DNA of 64,000 nt from Halicephalobus mephisto. Its lineage: Eukaryota > Nematoda > Chromadorea > Rhabditida > Panagrolaimidae. Positions 1 to 13,267 of this stretch are shown piece after piece. The position numbers and the translations under genes are program-made. The notes beneath the pieces are model-generated. The model was not told the origin of the DNA. It was given only the letters and a program-made list of their open reading frames with translations, and did not search any database. Position 1 is the first letter of the stretch. The number at the start of each line of letters is the position of its first letter. The stretch lies in NCBI GenBank assembly GCA_009193035.1, contig SWDT01000052.1, positions 1-64,000 of the forward strand. Direction: 5' to 3'.

Positions 1-3000
1 TAGGACTGGGAATTTTCCACAACGATTTTTATTTTTTAATATATTTAAAAAAGAGAATTATATCTAAAAAAAACTTTTAAAAAAATTGTTTAAAAAAAAT
101 AATTTAAAGAAAAATTATGTCTAAAAAAAATAACTTTTTTAAAAAATATGTTTAAAAAATAACTTTTAAAAATTTAGTTAAAAAAAATAACTTTTAAAAA
201 ATTATGTTTAAAAAAATAACTTTTTTAAAAAATTATGTCTAAAAAAAAAACTTTTAAAAAAAATTATGTCTAAAAAAAATAACTTTTTAAAAAAATTATG
301 TCAAAAAGAAAATGATGTTTTTAATCTCTCGTGGAGATCAGTGAAATTTCATTTTGTCGTTTCTGTTGATTCATTTTTCAATCACGTGTTTGATTGCTGA
401 TCTTTTAAAAAATCATTAACGAAATCTATAATTTAAAAATGAATCAAATATCATTCGGCATAAGATCAAAATTTCATTTTTAGTAGTTTCTTTAATTTTG
501 AAAGAAATTTTAAATAATGGTTCCAAAGCGAAAATTTTTGATTTTGCTTTGATTGTGAAATTTTCAATGACCCTTTAAAAGTATTCGTGATGGGACCGAA
601 ACTTCGTTTTAGTAGTTTCTTTGATTTAAAAAACTTTAAATAATGATCCTGAAACGGAAATTTTTTGATTGTGAAATTTTCAATGACCTTTTAAAAACAT
701 TCGTGATGGGACCGAAACTTTGTTTTAGTAGTCTTTTTAATTTAAAAAAAATTTAAATAATGATCCTGAAACGAAATTTTTTGATTTTGCTTTGATTGTG
801 AAATTTTCAATGACCCTTTAAAGTATTCGTGGTGGGACCGAAACTTCGTTTTAGTAGTTTCTTTAATTTAAAAACTTTAAATAATGGTCCTGAAGCGAAA
901 ATTTTTTGATTGTAAAGTTGTCAATGACCTTTTGGAAACATTCGGTGGGACCAAAGTTTTTAAATTTAATAATTTTTATCATTTTCAAAGAAAAAATAAA
1001 AGTAGTGGTCCGACACGAATGATGTTTAATATTTTTTGGTTATTAAGTCCTCAATGATCTCTTTAAAGCCCATCCACATCGAGATCAAAATAATTTAATT
1101 AAATTAGTTTTTTCGTTTTCTAATAAATCCAAGTAATGGTCCTGACACGAATAATGTGGAAGATCTTCTTTCAACTACGATTTTGTTTCATAATCTTCTA
1201 AGCATCATTCGTAGCAAGAAAACTACGAATTATTTTTTCGAACAAAAACTAAAATCAAATCCTACAGATTTTCAAAGTGTACTGTAATTGTAAATTTTAG
1301 AAAATTAAAAAAAAAATAAAATATTTTTTAAAAAATTAAAAAAAATAAAAATATTTTTAAGAAATCCGAAAATTTTAAAACTATTTTTTAGTTTTTTTAA
1401 ATCAAAAAAAATTTAAAATGTTTTTTTTAATTTTTTAAAATATTTTATTTTTTTTAATTTTAATTTCAAATTTCTTAAAAATATTTTTAATTTTTAAAAA
1501 ATATTTATTTTTTTTAATTTTCGGATTTTTTAAAAAATATTTTTTTTAAATTTAAAAAATATTTTCAAAAATGATCTTTGTATTTTATGCATTACTGTAG
1601 AAAATAACAACATTTAATTTTTCGTTTCTTTTAAAAAAACATTTATTTCACCTTCATCAATTTTAATCCTTCATTTTCGAAAACTTATCCCACGTGATTC
1701 TGGATGAGAAATGGATCCAGGCCCTGAGGGAATTTTGCGATCTTTTGAGAAGTCGCTCGACTTAATTAATATTTTCTTTTCTTGGATCCAATTTTTTGAC
1801 ATTTCAGTTTTAAAAATTACAAATGGAGTTTTCTAGATTATCACCACTAGAATTACATGTTATTCGAAAATCTAAAAAAGATTTTATTCGAAAATTTTAA
1901 AAAAGATTTTATTTCAAATTTAAAAAAAGATTTTATTCGAAAATTTTAAAAAGACTATTCGAAAAAAGATTTTATTTGAAAATTTAAAAAAAAATTTTAT
2001 TCGAAAATTTTAAAAAGATTTTATTTGAAAATTTAAAAAAGATTTTATTTGAAAATTAAAAAAAGACTTTATTCGAAAATTTAAAAAGATTTTATTTGAA
2101 AATTTTTAAAAAATTCTAGACTCTAAAAATTCATGAAAATTTCAGAGATTTTTTAATACTCAGTTTCACCAAAGTGACGATCAAAGTTGGCCATTAAAGT
2201 CCAAAATCGAATTCAAAGTTCGACTTCAAAGGTAACAGTCAAACTGACTTCAAAATTGATCGTCAAAGTTTGAATTCAAAGTAAATAAAATTCGACTTCA
2301 AAGTTCGATCTCAAAGGTGACTATTAAATTTTAATTTCAAAGTTAGCCATCAAAGTTCGAATTCAAAGTTAACTATTAGATTTTGATTTCAAAACTGATC
2401 ATCAAAGTTCGACTTCAAAGATGATCATCAAAGTTCGACTTCAAAGTTAACTATTAGATTTTTATTTCAAAATTGACCAAAGTTCGAATTCGAAATTAGT
2501 CATCAAAGTTCGAACTCAAAGATGACCATTAAAGTTCGACCTCAGAGTTAACGATCATATTTTGATTTCGAAATTGCTCATCAAAGTTCGACCTCAGAGT
2601 TAACGATCATATTTTGATTTCAAAATTGACCAAAGTTCGAATTCGAAATTAGTCATCAAAGTTCAACCTCAAAGATGATCATTAAAGTTCGACCTCAGAG
2701 TTAACGATCATATTTTGTTCAAAATTGATCATCAAAGTTTAACTTCAAAGTTAACTATTAGATTTTGATTTCGAAATTGATCATCAAAATTCAACTTCAA
2801 AGATGACCATCAAAGTTCGAAATCGAAATCGATAATCAAACTTCGACTTTTCGTGCTAAGACACGATTTGAAGGTCATTGTTTGATTCGGCCAAATTTAA
2901 ATTTTTATCAATTTAGATAAAATAACTTTTTAAAATAGAAAAATTTATAAATATTGTCGTAACGAGAAAAGTCTGATTTTTTACTTCCGACTTTGACCTT

Positions 3001-6000
3001 GAACTTTCAGGCAATTTTGACTTTCTAAATTTTGATTAAGAACTTTTATTTATTAAATTTTGATTAAGAATTTCGATTTTTAATTTTTATTAAGAACTTT
3101 GATTTTATAAATTTTGATTAAGAATTTTGATTTTTTAATTTGATAAAAAAACTTTTATTTAAATTTTGATTAACAACTTTGATTTTTTAATTTTGATTAA
3201 CAACTTTGACTTCCAACTCTGACTGTCAAATTCGGTAAAAAGAAACATAAAATTTAGCGAAAATTTTTAAAATTATCTGAAATTATGAAATCTAAAAAGT
3301 TTCAAAATTTCCTTCCGGGACCATTTTATAAAAAAGTTGTTTATACTTTTCTTAAAATGACATCATTTTTGAAATTCATAAAATTTCCTTCCGGAACCAT
3401 TTTATAAAAAATTTGTTTCTAATTTTTCCAAATGACGTCATTTTTGAAATTTTAAAAAATTCTAAAATTTCCCCCCAGGACCATCTTTTTAAAATTTGTT
3501 TTTAATTTTTTTAAAATAATTTCTAAAATTTCTTTCCGGGACCATTTTTTCAAATGACGTCATTTTTGAAATTTTTAAAAATTGTAAAACTTCCCCCCAA
3601 GACCATTTTTTTTAAATTTGTTTTTAATTTTTTTTAAATAATTTCTAAAATTTCTTTCCGGGACCATTTTTTCAAATGACATCATTTTTAAAATTTTTAA
3701 ATAATCTCTAAAATTTCTCCCCAAGACCATTTTTTTAAATTTTTGTAACATGTTTTTAAATTTCACGGATTACTCCGCAATAATTTCTATTTTTAATTTG
3801 TAAAAAGTCTGATTTGGAAAATTCGTGTTGAGACTAATCCTTATAAAAATTTGCTTTTAATTTGTAAAAAGTATGGTTCCGGAAATTCTTGCTGAGATAA
3901 TTCTGTAATAATTCATCTTTCTAATTTGATAAAGTATGATCCCGGAAATTCGTGTCGAGATTACTAAATAATAACTCCCACGTTTAATTTTTAAAATATT
4001 TTCGAAATTTTTGTCTACACTATTTCGTAATAATTAATTTTTATTTTTATTAAAAAAAATTAAAATTTCGAAATTTTTATTGACTATTTCGTAATAATTA
4101 TTTCTATTTTTAAAAAAAATATAATTTTTGAAAATTTGTTATTAATAATATTTCGTAATAATTATTTATTTTTATTAAAAAAAATTTCGAAATTTTTGTT
4201 GACTATTTCGTAATAATTAATTTTTATTTTAAAAAATATAATTTTTGAAAATTTGTTATTAATAATATTTCGTAATAATTATTTATTTTTTATTTAAAAA
4301 AAATTAAAATTTCGAAATTTTTGTCCAGACTATTTCGTAATAATTATTTATTTTTATTTAAAAAAATTAATTTTTGGAAATTTTTGTCGAGACTATTTCT
4401 TAATAATTATTTTTATTTAAAAAAATAAAATTCTAAAAATACATGTCGAGACTGTTTTGTAATAATTATCTATTTTTTATTAAAAAAAATATAATTTTCA
4501 AAAATTGTGTTGAGACTATTTCGTAATAACTCCTCCTCATAATTCCTAAAATAATAAAATTCTAAAAATCCGTTGCGTAACTATTTCGTAATAACTCCCA
4601 CGTTTAATTTTAAAAATAGTTTTGAAAATTCGCGTCGAGACTATGTCGCAATAACTCCTCCTTATAATTCTTAAAAAAATAAAATAAAAAATTAGTATTA
4701 AAATTATTTTGTAATAAATTTTAATGTTTTATTTTATTTTTAAATAAAAATTAAAATAAAAATTATTTCGTAATAAATTTTTATTTTTGTTTTTATTTAA
4801 AAATAAAATAAAAAATTAGTATTAAAATTACTTTGTAACAAATTTTAATTTTTTATTTTATTTTTAAATAAAAATTAAAATAAAAATTATTTCGTAACAA
4901 ATTTTTATTTTTGTTTTTATTTAAAAGTAAAATAAATAATTCGTGTTAAAATTATTTCGTAATAATTTTTATCTTTTATTTTTGTTTTTATTTAAAAATA
5001 AAATAAAAAATTAGTATTAAAATTATTTCGTAAAAACTCCAACTTTAAATTTTCTAAAAAATTCTAAAATTAAAATTTTTTTAAATTGTTTTAAATTTAA
5101 ATTTTTTTTTGGATTTTTGTTTTTTTATTTTAAATTTTTTTGGATTTTTAAAATTTTTTGAAAAATTTATATTTTTTTTAAACTTTAAAAAATTCGTGCT
5201 AGGATTACTTTATACCTAATTTTATTTTTGATTCCTAAAATAGTAATTTAATATTTTTGGATATTTTTATAATTTTAATACATTTATTTTTATTTTTTGA
5301 TCCGCTTGAGTCATTGTTAGTCATGGATACAACTGTTCTGCGATGAATATAGCTCGAGATCTGGATGAAATCATCCATTTTAAAAATCCTTCAATCTTCT
5401 TTCGTCTTAAGTCCCTGAATCCCCTACAAAATGCCTCAGGCAAAAATCAAAAGAATCAATTTTGCGATTTTTTGGATAATTTTCGAAACATCAAATTTAC
5501 AAAAATATTTTTTAAATTTATTTATGCATTAATAATCGGGAAACTCGTTTTAATTCGTGAAATCAATTTTACATTTTATCCAATTGGTCTTCAAAACTTA
5601 TCACAATATATAATTTAATTATAATTTTAAAAATATCTAACAATATATAGATTTTAATTTTATTAATATATAATTTAATTTTAATTTTGACAATATCTAA
5701 CAATATAGGATCAGATTTTAATTTCAACAATATCTAACAATATATAGATTTTAATTTTATTAATATATAATTTAATTTTAATTTTGACAATATCTAACAA
5801 TATAGGATCAGATTTTAATTTCAACAATATCTAACAATATATAATTTAATTTCAATTTTAAAAATATCTAAGAATATATAAATTTTAATTTTAATAATAT
5901 ATAATTTAATTTCAATTTTAACAATATCTAACAATATATAGATTTTAATTTTATTAATATATAATTTAATTTTAATTTTAAAAATATCTAACAATATAGG

Positions 6001-6265
6001 ATCATATTTTTATTTTAAAAATATCTAACAATATACGATTAGATTTTAATTTTAACAATTGCCTACACCTGATGTCTCTTTGCGGTTCCTAATGTGTCCT
6101 CTACTCTCTAGAAATATTCAGAGAACTTGTTAATCCTACTTTTTAATGACTTCTCTGCCGGTCTGGGATAACTTTTGTTTCTTCTTCTCCACATATCCTC
6201 AGGGTCTACTGTACTTGACTATTTTGATAACATTGCTAGTTAGTGGTAACTTCGTTCCTCGACCT

Positions 6266-6497
6266 GTACTGCATATTATCAAAGTTGGAACTCAAAATTC
6301 AAGGTCGAAATTTGGATTTTCCGTGTTAATATACAACTTATGAATCATGTTTAAATTTAAAAAATCTATTTAATTTTCAACTATTAATTTAAATGAAACA
6401 GATTTTTGAAATAGAAAAAATTACAGATGTTTCTTAACACGAAAAATCCAAATTTCGACTTTGAATTTTGAGTTCCAACTTTGACAATACGCAGCAC
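6266..6497. mobile_element. Palindromic MITE-like element, copy 1
   Basis: The left arm (6266 to about 6338) reads gtactgcatattatcaaag and continues through gtcgaaatttggattttccg. The right arm (about 6430 to 6497) is its reverse complement with few mismatches, ending ctttgacaatacgcagcac. The centre is AT-rich and also partly self-complementary. A second copy lies at 14424-14623. There is no coding capacity. The call as a non-autonomous DNA element is inferred from the long inverted arms and dispersal; no target-site duplication was verified. Confidence 0.65.
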
Positions 6498-7861
6498 AAA
6501 AGCCGAATTTTGGTCTCGTAATTGTCAGTCACGTGTACTACTACCGTACTACTGAGGAACTTCCACAAAAATCATTATTTCGTAAATAAAAATTATTTAC
6601 TTTTAAATTTTTCTGTTTGGAGAGGTTCCAAGTATTTCTGGAACTTTATTTAAGCTTCCAAAACATTGTAAAATTCCCGAACATTTTGTAAAAATTTTTT
6701 TCTCAGAATCTTAGGATACTGTAGAATTTAATAAAGAAATCTAAAATTTTCTAAATTTTTTATAATTTTGGGATACTGTAGAATTTTCAGAATTTAATAA
6801 AGAATTCTAAAATTTTTTACAATTTCGGAATACTGTAAGATTTTGTTTAAATTCCTAAAATTTTAAGGATACTGTAGAACCTTTGAAATTCAGTGAAAAA
6901 TTTAAAAATTCCTTAATTTTTTTATAATTTTGGAATACTGTAGAATTTTATAAAAACTTTTAAAACTCCAAATTTTAAGGATACTGTAGAATTCAAAAAA
7001 ATTAAAAATTAATTAAATTAAAAAATCTTTAAAATAAAAACATCGTTTTAAAATAATTTTGTTTATCTTTAACTTTTACAATATTGTAAAAAGTAGTGTA
7101 AAAATTCAAATTGAAATTAATTAGTCCCTCGTTAGGTCCAAATTCGGGAGAATTCGTACTTTGCTAAAGTGTAATCTTCTGATTTTTTGGACTTGAATTC
7201 TCTAGGGTCCAATGAACTTCAGAATTTCAAATTCAAAATACAGTATTTTAAAAAAATCTACAAATTTACAAAAAATTCTAAATTTCAAAAATCTTTAAAT
7301 TTCCAAAAAATTCCAAATTTCTAATTTTTCAAAAATCTCTAAATTTCCAAAAAATCTCTAAATTCTAAATTTCTAAAATTTCTAAAATTTTTAAATTTCC
7401 AAAAATCTCTGAATTCTAAATTTCTAAAATTTTTAAATTTCTAAACTTCCAAAAATTCGTGTTAAGAAAATTCCGCAAAAAAACTAATTTTTGACTTCCA
7501 AAATAATATAAAAATATGACTTGGAATTTAGTCATCTTATGTCAGAGATCCAAATCCCACAAAATCCGTAATTTGCTAAAGTATAATCTTCTGATTTTTC
7601 GAACTTAAATTTTCAAAGTCCACTGAATTTCAAAAATCTCAAATTTAACAAAATATATTTCTTGAAATTTTTTAAAAATTATGTTTAATTTTATCTTATT
7701 ATACGGATATTAAAAATCCGTTAATTTTCGTTGAATAATTTTGTTAAATTTTATAAAAATGTTTTTAATTTTGTTAAATTTTATAAAAATTTTTTAATTT
7801 TAAAAATATTTTTTCTTCGAAATTTGGTTATTCAATTTTGAAAATGTTTGTTTTTATTTAA

Positions 7862-8350
7862 TTTAGTCAATTTTAATAATTCTTTTTCGTAATTTTTTTT
7901 ATTAAAAAATAACTAATTGGTTTTTCGAAAAAGCGATTAGGAACATAAAAAATAGAATCCTAAATTTAGAAATTTTTGAAATTATCCCGCTTCAGAAGGT
8001 CTTTTAGAAAAAATAAAGTACAGATTCTGAGTATGCATTCCAAACACTACAAAACGATACACAACTCATTCTAAAAGATTACTTCGAGTAAATGCATTTC
8101 CCCTATTAGTCAATTTGATAATTTTTCTTCGTAATTAGGCGTATTTTCTTCGTTGATTAAAACTATCTAATTGGTTTTTCGAACGTAATCAGAAATATAA
8201 AAAATCTAATCCCAAATTTAGTAATTCTCCAAATTATTTCGTTTCAGAAGATCTTTCGAAAATAGTAGATTCTGAATCAGTAGTTTTAAAACTACAGAAT
8301 GATACATAGCTCATTCCAAAACGCCCCTTTGAAGAAATAGACTTGCCTTG
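7862..8350. repeat. Diverged ~240-bp tandem duplication
   Basis: Two adjacent units (about 7862-8103 and 8104-8350) share an ordered series of phrases: ctaattggtttttcga, then a cctaaatttag or cccaaatttag block, then ttcagaaggtctttt or ttcagaagatctttc, then a tacaaaacgatacac or tacagaatgatacat block, then ctcattctaaaa or ctcattccaaaa. Nothing coding was seen. Confidence 0.6.
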
Positions 8351-8989
8351 TAAGATCCTAGGAGCTTCCAAAAATACTTATCGAAAAAATTTCATAATCA
8401 TCGTAGTTCATTTTTACTATAGTGTAAATTAAAACTATAAAAAGCTTATAAAAATCCATTTTACATTAGAGAGTTGATTCGAGGAGGCGTAACCTTTCGA
8501 ACATGCCCTCAGGGAACATTCTCATCATCCCTTGTATGGCCGAGTTTCACGTCAAGGACCACCTCTTGTCGCAATTAATTTCGTTTTGAGATGGGTACTT
8601 TGCTAGATACACTAGAATTTCACACGCGCTTCTGAAACCTCCCAGAATCCAGTATGAACTTCCAAAACCTTTTCCAATTTAAAATTTCTAAAATCCGTGT
8701 CGAGACCATTTCGTAAAAAAATTAATTTTATAGAATTTTGAAAATTTTCTAAAAACTCCGAAAATTGATGTTGAGACAATCTTCCAAAAAACACCCAATT
8801 TTATGATGGTACTAAACTTCCTTAGAACTTTCTAGAATCTTCTAAAGTCTAATAAAAACTTCTAGGACTTTCCAGAATCCCATAAAACTTCCTCTAATCA
8901 ACATTTGAAACCATTAATTTTAAATCCCCAAGATATTTAAAAATCCGCGTCGAAAAAATTTTATAAATTTTTATTTTTATAATTTCAGC

Positions 8990-9814
8990 ATGTTTTCATT
9001 TTTTTCACTTTGCTCCACCAGATCGGATTTCCACAGGCTGAGGACAAACCTAATCCGATGGTCCCTCTTGATTATCATGTTGCTCAATTGCGTTATCGGT
9101 GCTGATTTAGAGTTTGACTACGGTAAGTGAAAACAATTCCCTAAAGATTCCGATACAAATGATGACTTCAGATGAGATGACGAAAGCGTTAAAAGATTCC
9201 CAGATGGTTCATTCTTCGGGCAAAACTCTCGCCAAATCCAGGCCATGTTTGGAGATTGCTGATAAAAACGTTACTTTCCTGAAAGCAGTTTCTAAAAAAG
9301 CCAAGCGATTAGTCCCAGTTTCCCCGACGCAGAAGTACGATGTTGCTTTCTGTGCTTCTGAGAACGAACAAAAAGGACCCAAATGTGCTCCAGAAAGTAG
9401 ATGCACCACTGTTTACAGTAAGTTTCGATGTTTTAAAGGATAATCAATACAGTACTAATTCCGAAAACACAATTTCGCTCAAATTTCGTAAATTCCAGAA
9501 AAAAGCTGTTTAAATTTTCGAAAATATAATAACTTTTCGAAGTCCATGCCTGAAATATTAAATCCTAAAAATTCAAGACAGTTTTCCGACTAATACTTAA
9601 ACTTTTCTATAATACTGTGATGGTTAATATAGGGATGTTAAAAAATCAACAAGTTCTCATATAAGAAATTTCAGAATGGAAACCAGCATTAACTCGACCG
9701 GATTTCCTAGGGCCTCTAGTCTACATCCAGGACGAAATCCTGGTTCCTACGGGTTGCATGTGCTTTTTGGGAGCGGAACGGGAGGACGACCCAGCACCCC
9801 TTATAATTCTCTAA
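8990..9814 (+). CDS. Secreted six-cysteine cystine-knot candidate (Spaetzle/neurotrophin-like)
   Basis: Three exons join in frame: 8990-9122, 9172-9417 and 9675-9814, giving 172 aa. The start follows a spliced-leader-type acceptor (aatttcag-c-ATG). Residues about 25-39 form a hydrophobic segment (WSLLIIMLLNCVIGA) that looks like a signal peptide or signal anchor. The rest is a small domain with six cysteines at 70, 105, 116, 122, 154 and 156. The spacing C-x10-C-x5-C, then about 31 residues, then C-x-C preceded by VP, resembles the Spaetzle/Trunk/neurotrophin cystine-knot layout (compare P-S-C-x-C near the end of Spaetzle). An IL-17-like fold, which also ends in a C-x-C, is an alternative. 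An extracellular ligand role is inference. It stands alone between repeat regions. I am confident in the splice model and unsure of the family. Confidence 0.7.
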
Positions 9815-11370
9815 TTCTAGTTGCTCTGACCAATCCCAAATCCTAGCCAATAAGATCTGAACTTTAACTTTACCTTCTGATACAAACGTTCTCGAGATTT
9901 TCTGTCCAAATATTTTTCTTTCTCGCTTTGAAATAGATTTCTGAGTTGTTATATAAAATATGGTATATTTTGTGAGTTGTACGACAGTTGCTCCCCCCAT
10001 GACACTTCCTCAACTCGCGCAGGTTTCGGTATTTTTTAAATCTGTTTTTTCTAACTAGCATAATTCAATTACTGAAAACACTGATATAAAAACGAAAAAA
10101 TGAAACTAATCTTACGAAATGAAGGGAGGAACTATAGTCGGGGAATGACTTTTGTATGGCCATTTTGTGATTGAAAAAAGATAAATATTTTTGAAGTAAA
10201 CCTCGTCAGGAAGTTGAAACAGTCTCTTGGGGAAGTTTATTCGGTTGGGGAGTATTTTGTTAAGAGAAATGGGAGATGATTAAGAACTAAAATCATGTAG
10301 CCAAAGACCGGAATGCTGTGACTTCCTACCATGAGCCATGTTATGCTGCTCGACTGGCAAGATTTTATGCAGTGAATTTATCTGGGAATAAACACGTATT
10401 AGAAGGGCGTAGATTAAGAAAACAAAGTTAATGTATGGCAGAAAAATAAAATACAAAAAAGTCCATATATGAAGTGGGGAAATATGTTTACCATTTTTTT
10501 CATTAGGAATTTATCTCGGAATAAACACGTGGTACAAAGGTGTAGAATAATATGGAAATAAAGATAATATGCGATGGGAAAATAAAATACGAAAATAGTT
10601 CATATATGAAATAGAGAAGTATGTTTACTGTTCTTTCATCACGAAGTTATCTCGGAATAAACACGTATTACAAATAAGGATATAGAATAATAGGAGAATG
10701 AAATTAATATCTGGTGGAAAATAAAATATGAAAAAAGTTCATATATGAAGTCTAATTACGTTTACCATTCTTTTCATTTGGAATTTATCTCGAAATAAGC
10801 ACATACTACAAATACGGATATAGAATAATAGAAAAATGAAGTTAATATCTGGTGAAAAATAAAATATGAAAAAAGTTCATATATGAAGTCTAATTACGTT
10901 TACCATTCTTTTCATTAGGAATTGCTTCCGAAATAAGCACATACTACAAATACGGATATAGAATAATAGGAGAATGAAGTTAATATTTCGTGGAAAAATT
11001 CAAAAAAATACGAAAAAAGTCCCATGAATAGGGAACGGTTGTCTATGCTACAGTTCGCCCAAAATGACGAATCTATAGATTTCTTTTTTCGTGCTAGGAC
11101 CATCAATTTCTTGGTTTTTAGAATTATATATTTCGAAATTCACTTTTTTCGTTGTTACTCAATTGTTACAACATGTTTTACAATTTTACCCATCTTCGTG
11201 CCTAGTAATAATCATTTAGATGCATTTTTATAAAAACATTTCCAATGTATTCTGTTATTATCCCGGGTTTGTTTAGTTACAAGATAGTGAGTGCTTTGCA
11301 GTAAAGTTTCATATATCGATTTACAAGTTCAAGTCGGAAATAGTGTATCTGGTGACAGAAGTTGATCGAC

Positions 11371-11523
11371 TACACGCAAAAAGTAACTTTTGGTTCATTA
11401 ATAATTGCGAAATGCGACAGAATAGTTTTTTTTTCTTCACAAACGTCGAATATTTACGAAAAATAAAACTTAATAGTGATGATTTCCATTTGTTATTGAG
11501 TTAAAAATTACACTTTTTGTGTA
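11371..11523. mobile_element. Short MITE with TACACRCAAAAAGT terminal inverted repeats
   Basis: The left end is tacacgcaaaaagtaacttt and the right end, reverse-complemented, is tacacaaaaagtgtaatttt. The inverted arms extend about 40 bp each (ggttcattaataattgc against the complement of tgttattgagttaaaaa). The element is about 153 bp with no ORF. Three related copies occur at 53888-54055, 54149-54309 and 54402-54557, which supports mobility or duplication of one family. Confidence 0.65.
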
Positions 11524-11588
11524 TCAGTGGAGTATATTTAATTTCGAACCAAAGAGCTGAAAAAACTCGAAATATAAAATTATAAAGT

Positions 11589-11922
11589 TGAACTCGGATG
11601 TAAGGTACCCCCGTGATAACATATTTTTTGTTACACCATAGAGTCTGAGTTTGGTCGGTGTTAGGATTTAGAAATAGGGAAATACTACAAATCTTTATTT
11701 AGACAGAAATACAGAAAAATAACGATATAAAACAACTGAAAATCGCTCATGCCCTACAGTATTCTAGAGTCCCTGATATTCAAGTCTTTTCTTTCTATTA
11801 TATTTCCTATCTCAACAGTTAGTCTGCCTTCGAATGTATTCCTCTATAATGTATCCTTTCTTATAATATATGCTTTGTCCAATTCTAAGAGTGTACTTTT
11901 TATCCAAGTTCGACTGTACAAT
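11589..11922. mobile_element. Pogo/Tigger-like MITE, copy 1
   Basis: The left end reads gttgaactcggatgtaaggt and the right end atccaagttcgactgtac, giving imperfect terminal inverted repeats. The motif CAGTCGAACTTGGATATAA at the ends resembles the CAGTNRAACCTCGNTATAA-type termini of pogo/Tigger elements (family knowledge). No transposase is present. A second, shorter copy follows at 11969-12155. Confidence 0.5.
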
Positions 11923-11968
11923 AGAACTAGGTATTTTGTAATTATTTTCAACAAAAAAAGATAAAATA

Positions 11969-12155
11969 TAATACAATAGAACTTGGATATAAGATACCCC
12001 CCGCTATAGCATATCTTTTTTTATAGCATACGGTAAGTGAGTTTGGTTAGTCGGCCTTCGAATTTACCCCTGCTATGATATATCTTTTTTTATAACATAA
12101 GCTTTGTCCAATTCCAAGAGTGTACTTTATATCCAAGTTCGACTGTATAAAGTTG
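11969..12155. mobile_element. Pogo/Tigger-like MITE, copy 2
   Basis: The left end is agaacttggatataagatac and the right end tatatccaagttcgactgta. Internally it repeats the phrase gcatatctttttttata in both halves, so the whole element is close to a palindrome. It shares the ccaattccaagagtgtactt block with copy 1. It has no coding capacity. Confidence 0.55.
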
Positions 12156-13173
12156 GATTTCTTGGTTATCTATTTTTACATTCCTGACATGTATTAGGTC
12201 GAATGATCAATTGTTCAAAACTACTATTAATTACGGTATTAAAATTACGGCAATTAATAGATTTAGAAAATTCCTTTTAAAAATATTGATAAAGTACATT
12301 ATTACTCATACTTGAAGACAAATCTGATGCTGAAGTAAAAAGTAAGTTCTTTCCGGTTTCTAAATAAACCATTGTAAAAAATATTAAAAATAAATTTCCA
12401 CTAATAATTTCAAAAAACTTTAAAAATCACTAAAAATAAGAATTGTACAAGGTTATCCAGAGCTGTCAATTTTCTCAAATTTCTGGAATTTAAAAATTTT
12501 TGAATTTTCTAAAATTTTAAAATTTTCTGAAATTATTGAATTTTCTAAAATTTTTAAATTTTTTGAACTTTTAAAATTTTTAAATTTTCTAAAAATTTTT
12601 GAATTTTCTCAAATTTTCGGAATTTAAAAATTTTTGAATTTTCTAAAATTTTTAAATTTTTTGAACTTTTTAAAACTTTCAAATTTTCTAAAATTTTCGA
12701 ACCTTTTAAAAATTTAAAAAAATTTGGAAATTTTAAATTTTCTAATTTTCTAAAATTTCTGAATTCAGTAGTTCGGTTCAGATTTGGACTTTTTAATTTT
12801 CAAACTTTGTAATTTAGTTCGAATTTGAATCTTCTGATTTTCGAACTTAAATTAATCCAAATCCGACAGTTCTGGTCCTAACACGAAAAAAAAGAGAAAT
12901 CTATGACTTCGTGGATTTGGACAAAAATTGGAACAGATAACGATTTATTTTTATTTTTATTTTTTACCAAAAGTAAATTTTTTTAAATATTTAAAAAATT
13001 ACATTTTATTTAAAAATTCTAATTTTCAAAAATTTTTTGTTTAAAAAATTACAAAATTAAAAAACGATTATTTTTAATTTTTTCGACATTTTTAATTTTA
13101 ATTCAAATTACTGTAAAACCCCCGTTTGTAATCACTTACAATTTCCTCTAACTTCACCCGGTTACTGAGTAAC

Positions 13174-13179
13174 TTTATT
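13174..13179 (-). terminator. AATAAA polyadenylation signal for TRAPPC6
   Basis: On the minus strand AATAAA lies about 90 bases past the TRAPPC6 stop codon, in the usual place for 3' end formation. Confidence 0.6.
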
Positions 13180-13267
13180 CATTTCTACATTGATTTCCCA
13201 GTCAAAAAATCCACAATATCCCCTGGGGGTTTTGATTTAAGAAATAATTCTTTTACCCGACTACCTT

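Larger units (their letters stand above)
1..8989. repeat. Repeat-dominated AT-rich region without a supported gene
   Basis: No coding model with splice-consistent frames was found here; the few short ORFs lie in repeats or lack splice context. The region is a chain of degenerate tandem arrays. 110-305 has a roughly 30-bp unit (ttatgtctaaaaaaaataac). 455-1160 has a roughly 120-bp unit with core gggaccgaaacttcgtttta. 1860-2110 has a roughly 25-bp gattttattcgaaaattt unit. 2160-2850 has a roughly 26-bp atcaaagttcgacttcaaag unit. 3250-3760 has a unit with ctttccgggaccatttt. 3790-5050 has an array built on tatttcgtaataatta. 5600-6060 has a 35-70-bp unit with atctaacaatatataattta. 6680-7000 repeats gatactgtagaattt. 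7240-7460 is a short aaatttccaaaaatctcta array. Boundaries are approximate because they were read by eye. Confidence 0.8.
9815..13267. repeat. Intergenic repeat region between the cystine-knot gene and TRAPPC6
   Basis: No gene is supported. 10375-11030 is a tandem array with a unit of about 125-135 bp; each unit carries a tatctcggaataaacac block, an aataaaatacgaaaa block and a ttcatatatgaa palindrome. 11371-12155 holds MITE-like elements that are listed separately. 12430-12770 is simple attttctaaaattt sequence. Two stretches, 10080-10370 and 11030-11360, are non-repetitive in this window but have no coding signal I can support. Confidence 0.7.

Noticed and set aside
5343..5618. 91-aa plus-strand ORF
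   Set aside because: It has no acceptor, no partner exons and no recognisable domain, and it runs into an AT-rich tandem array.
6146..6343. 65-aa ORF with a hydrophobic stretch
   Set aside because: Its C-terminal half lies in the palindromic repeat at 6266-6497, which also yields the ORF at 14607.
8830..8842. HSE-like TTCtaGAAtcTTC upstream of the cystine-knot gene
   Set aside because: Phrases such as ttctagaatcttc are frequent in the AT-rich repeats here, so position alone does not support a functional HSE.
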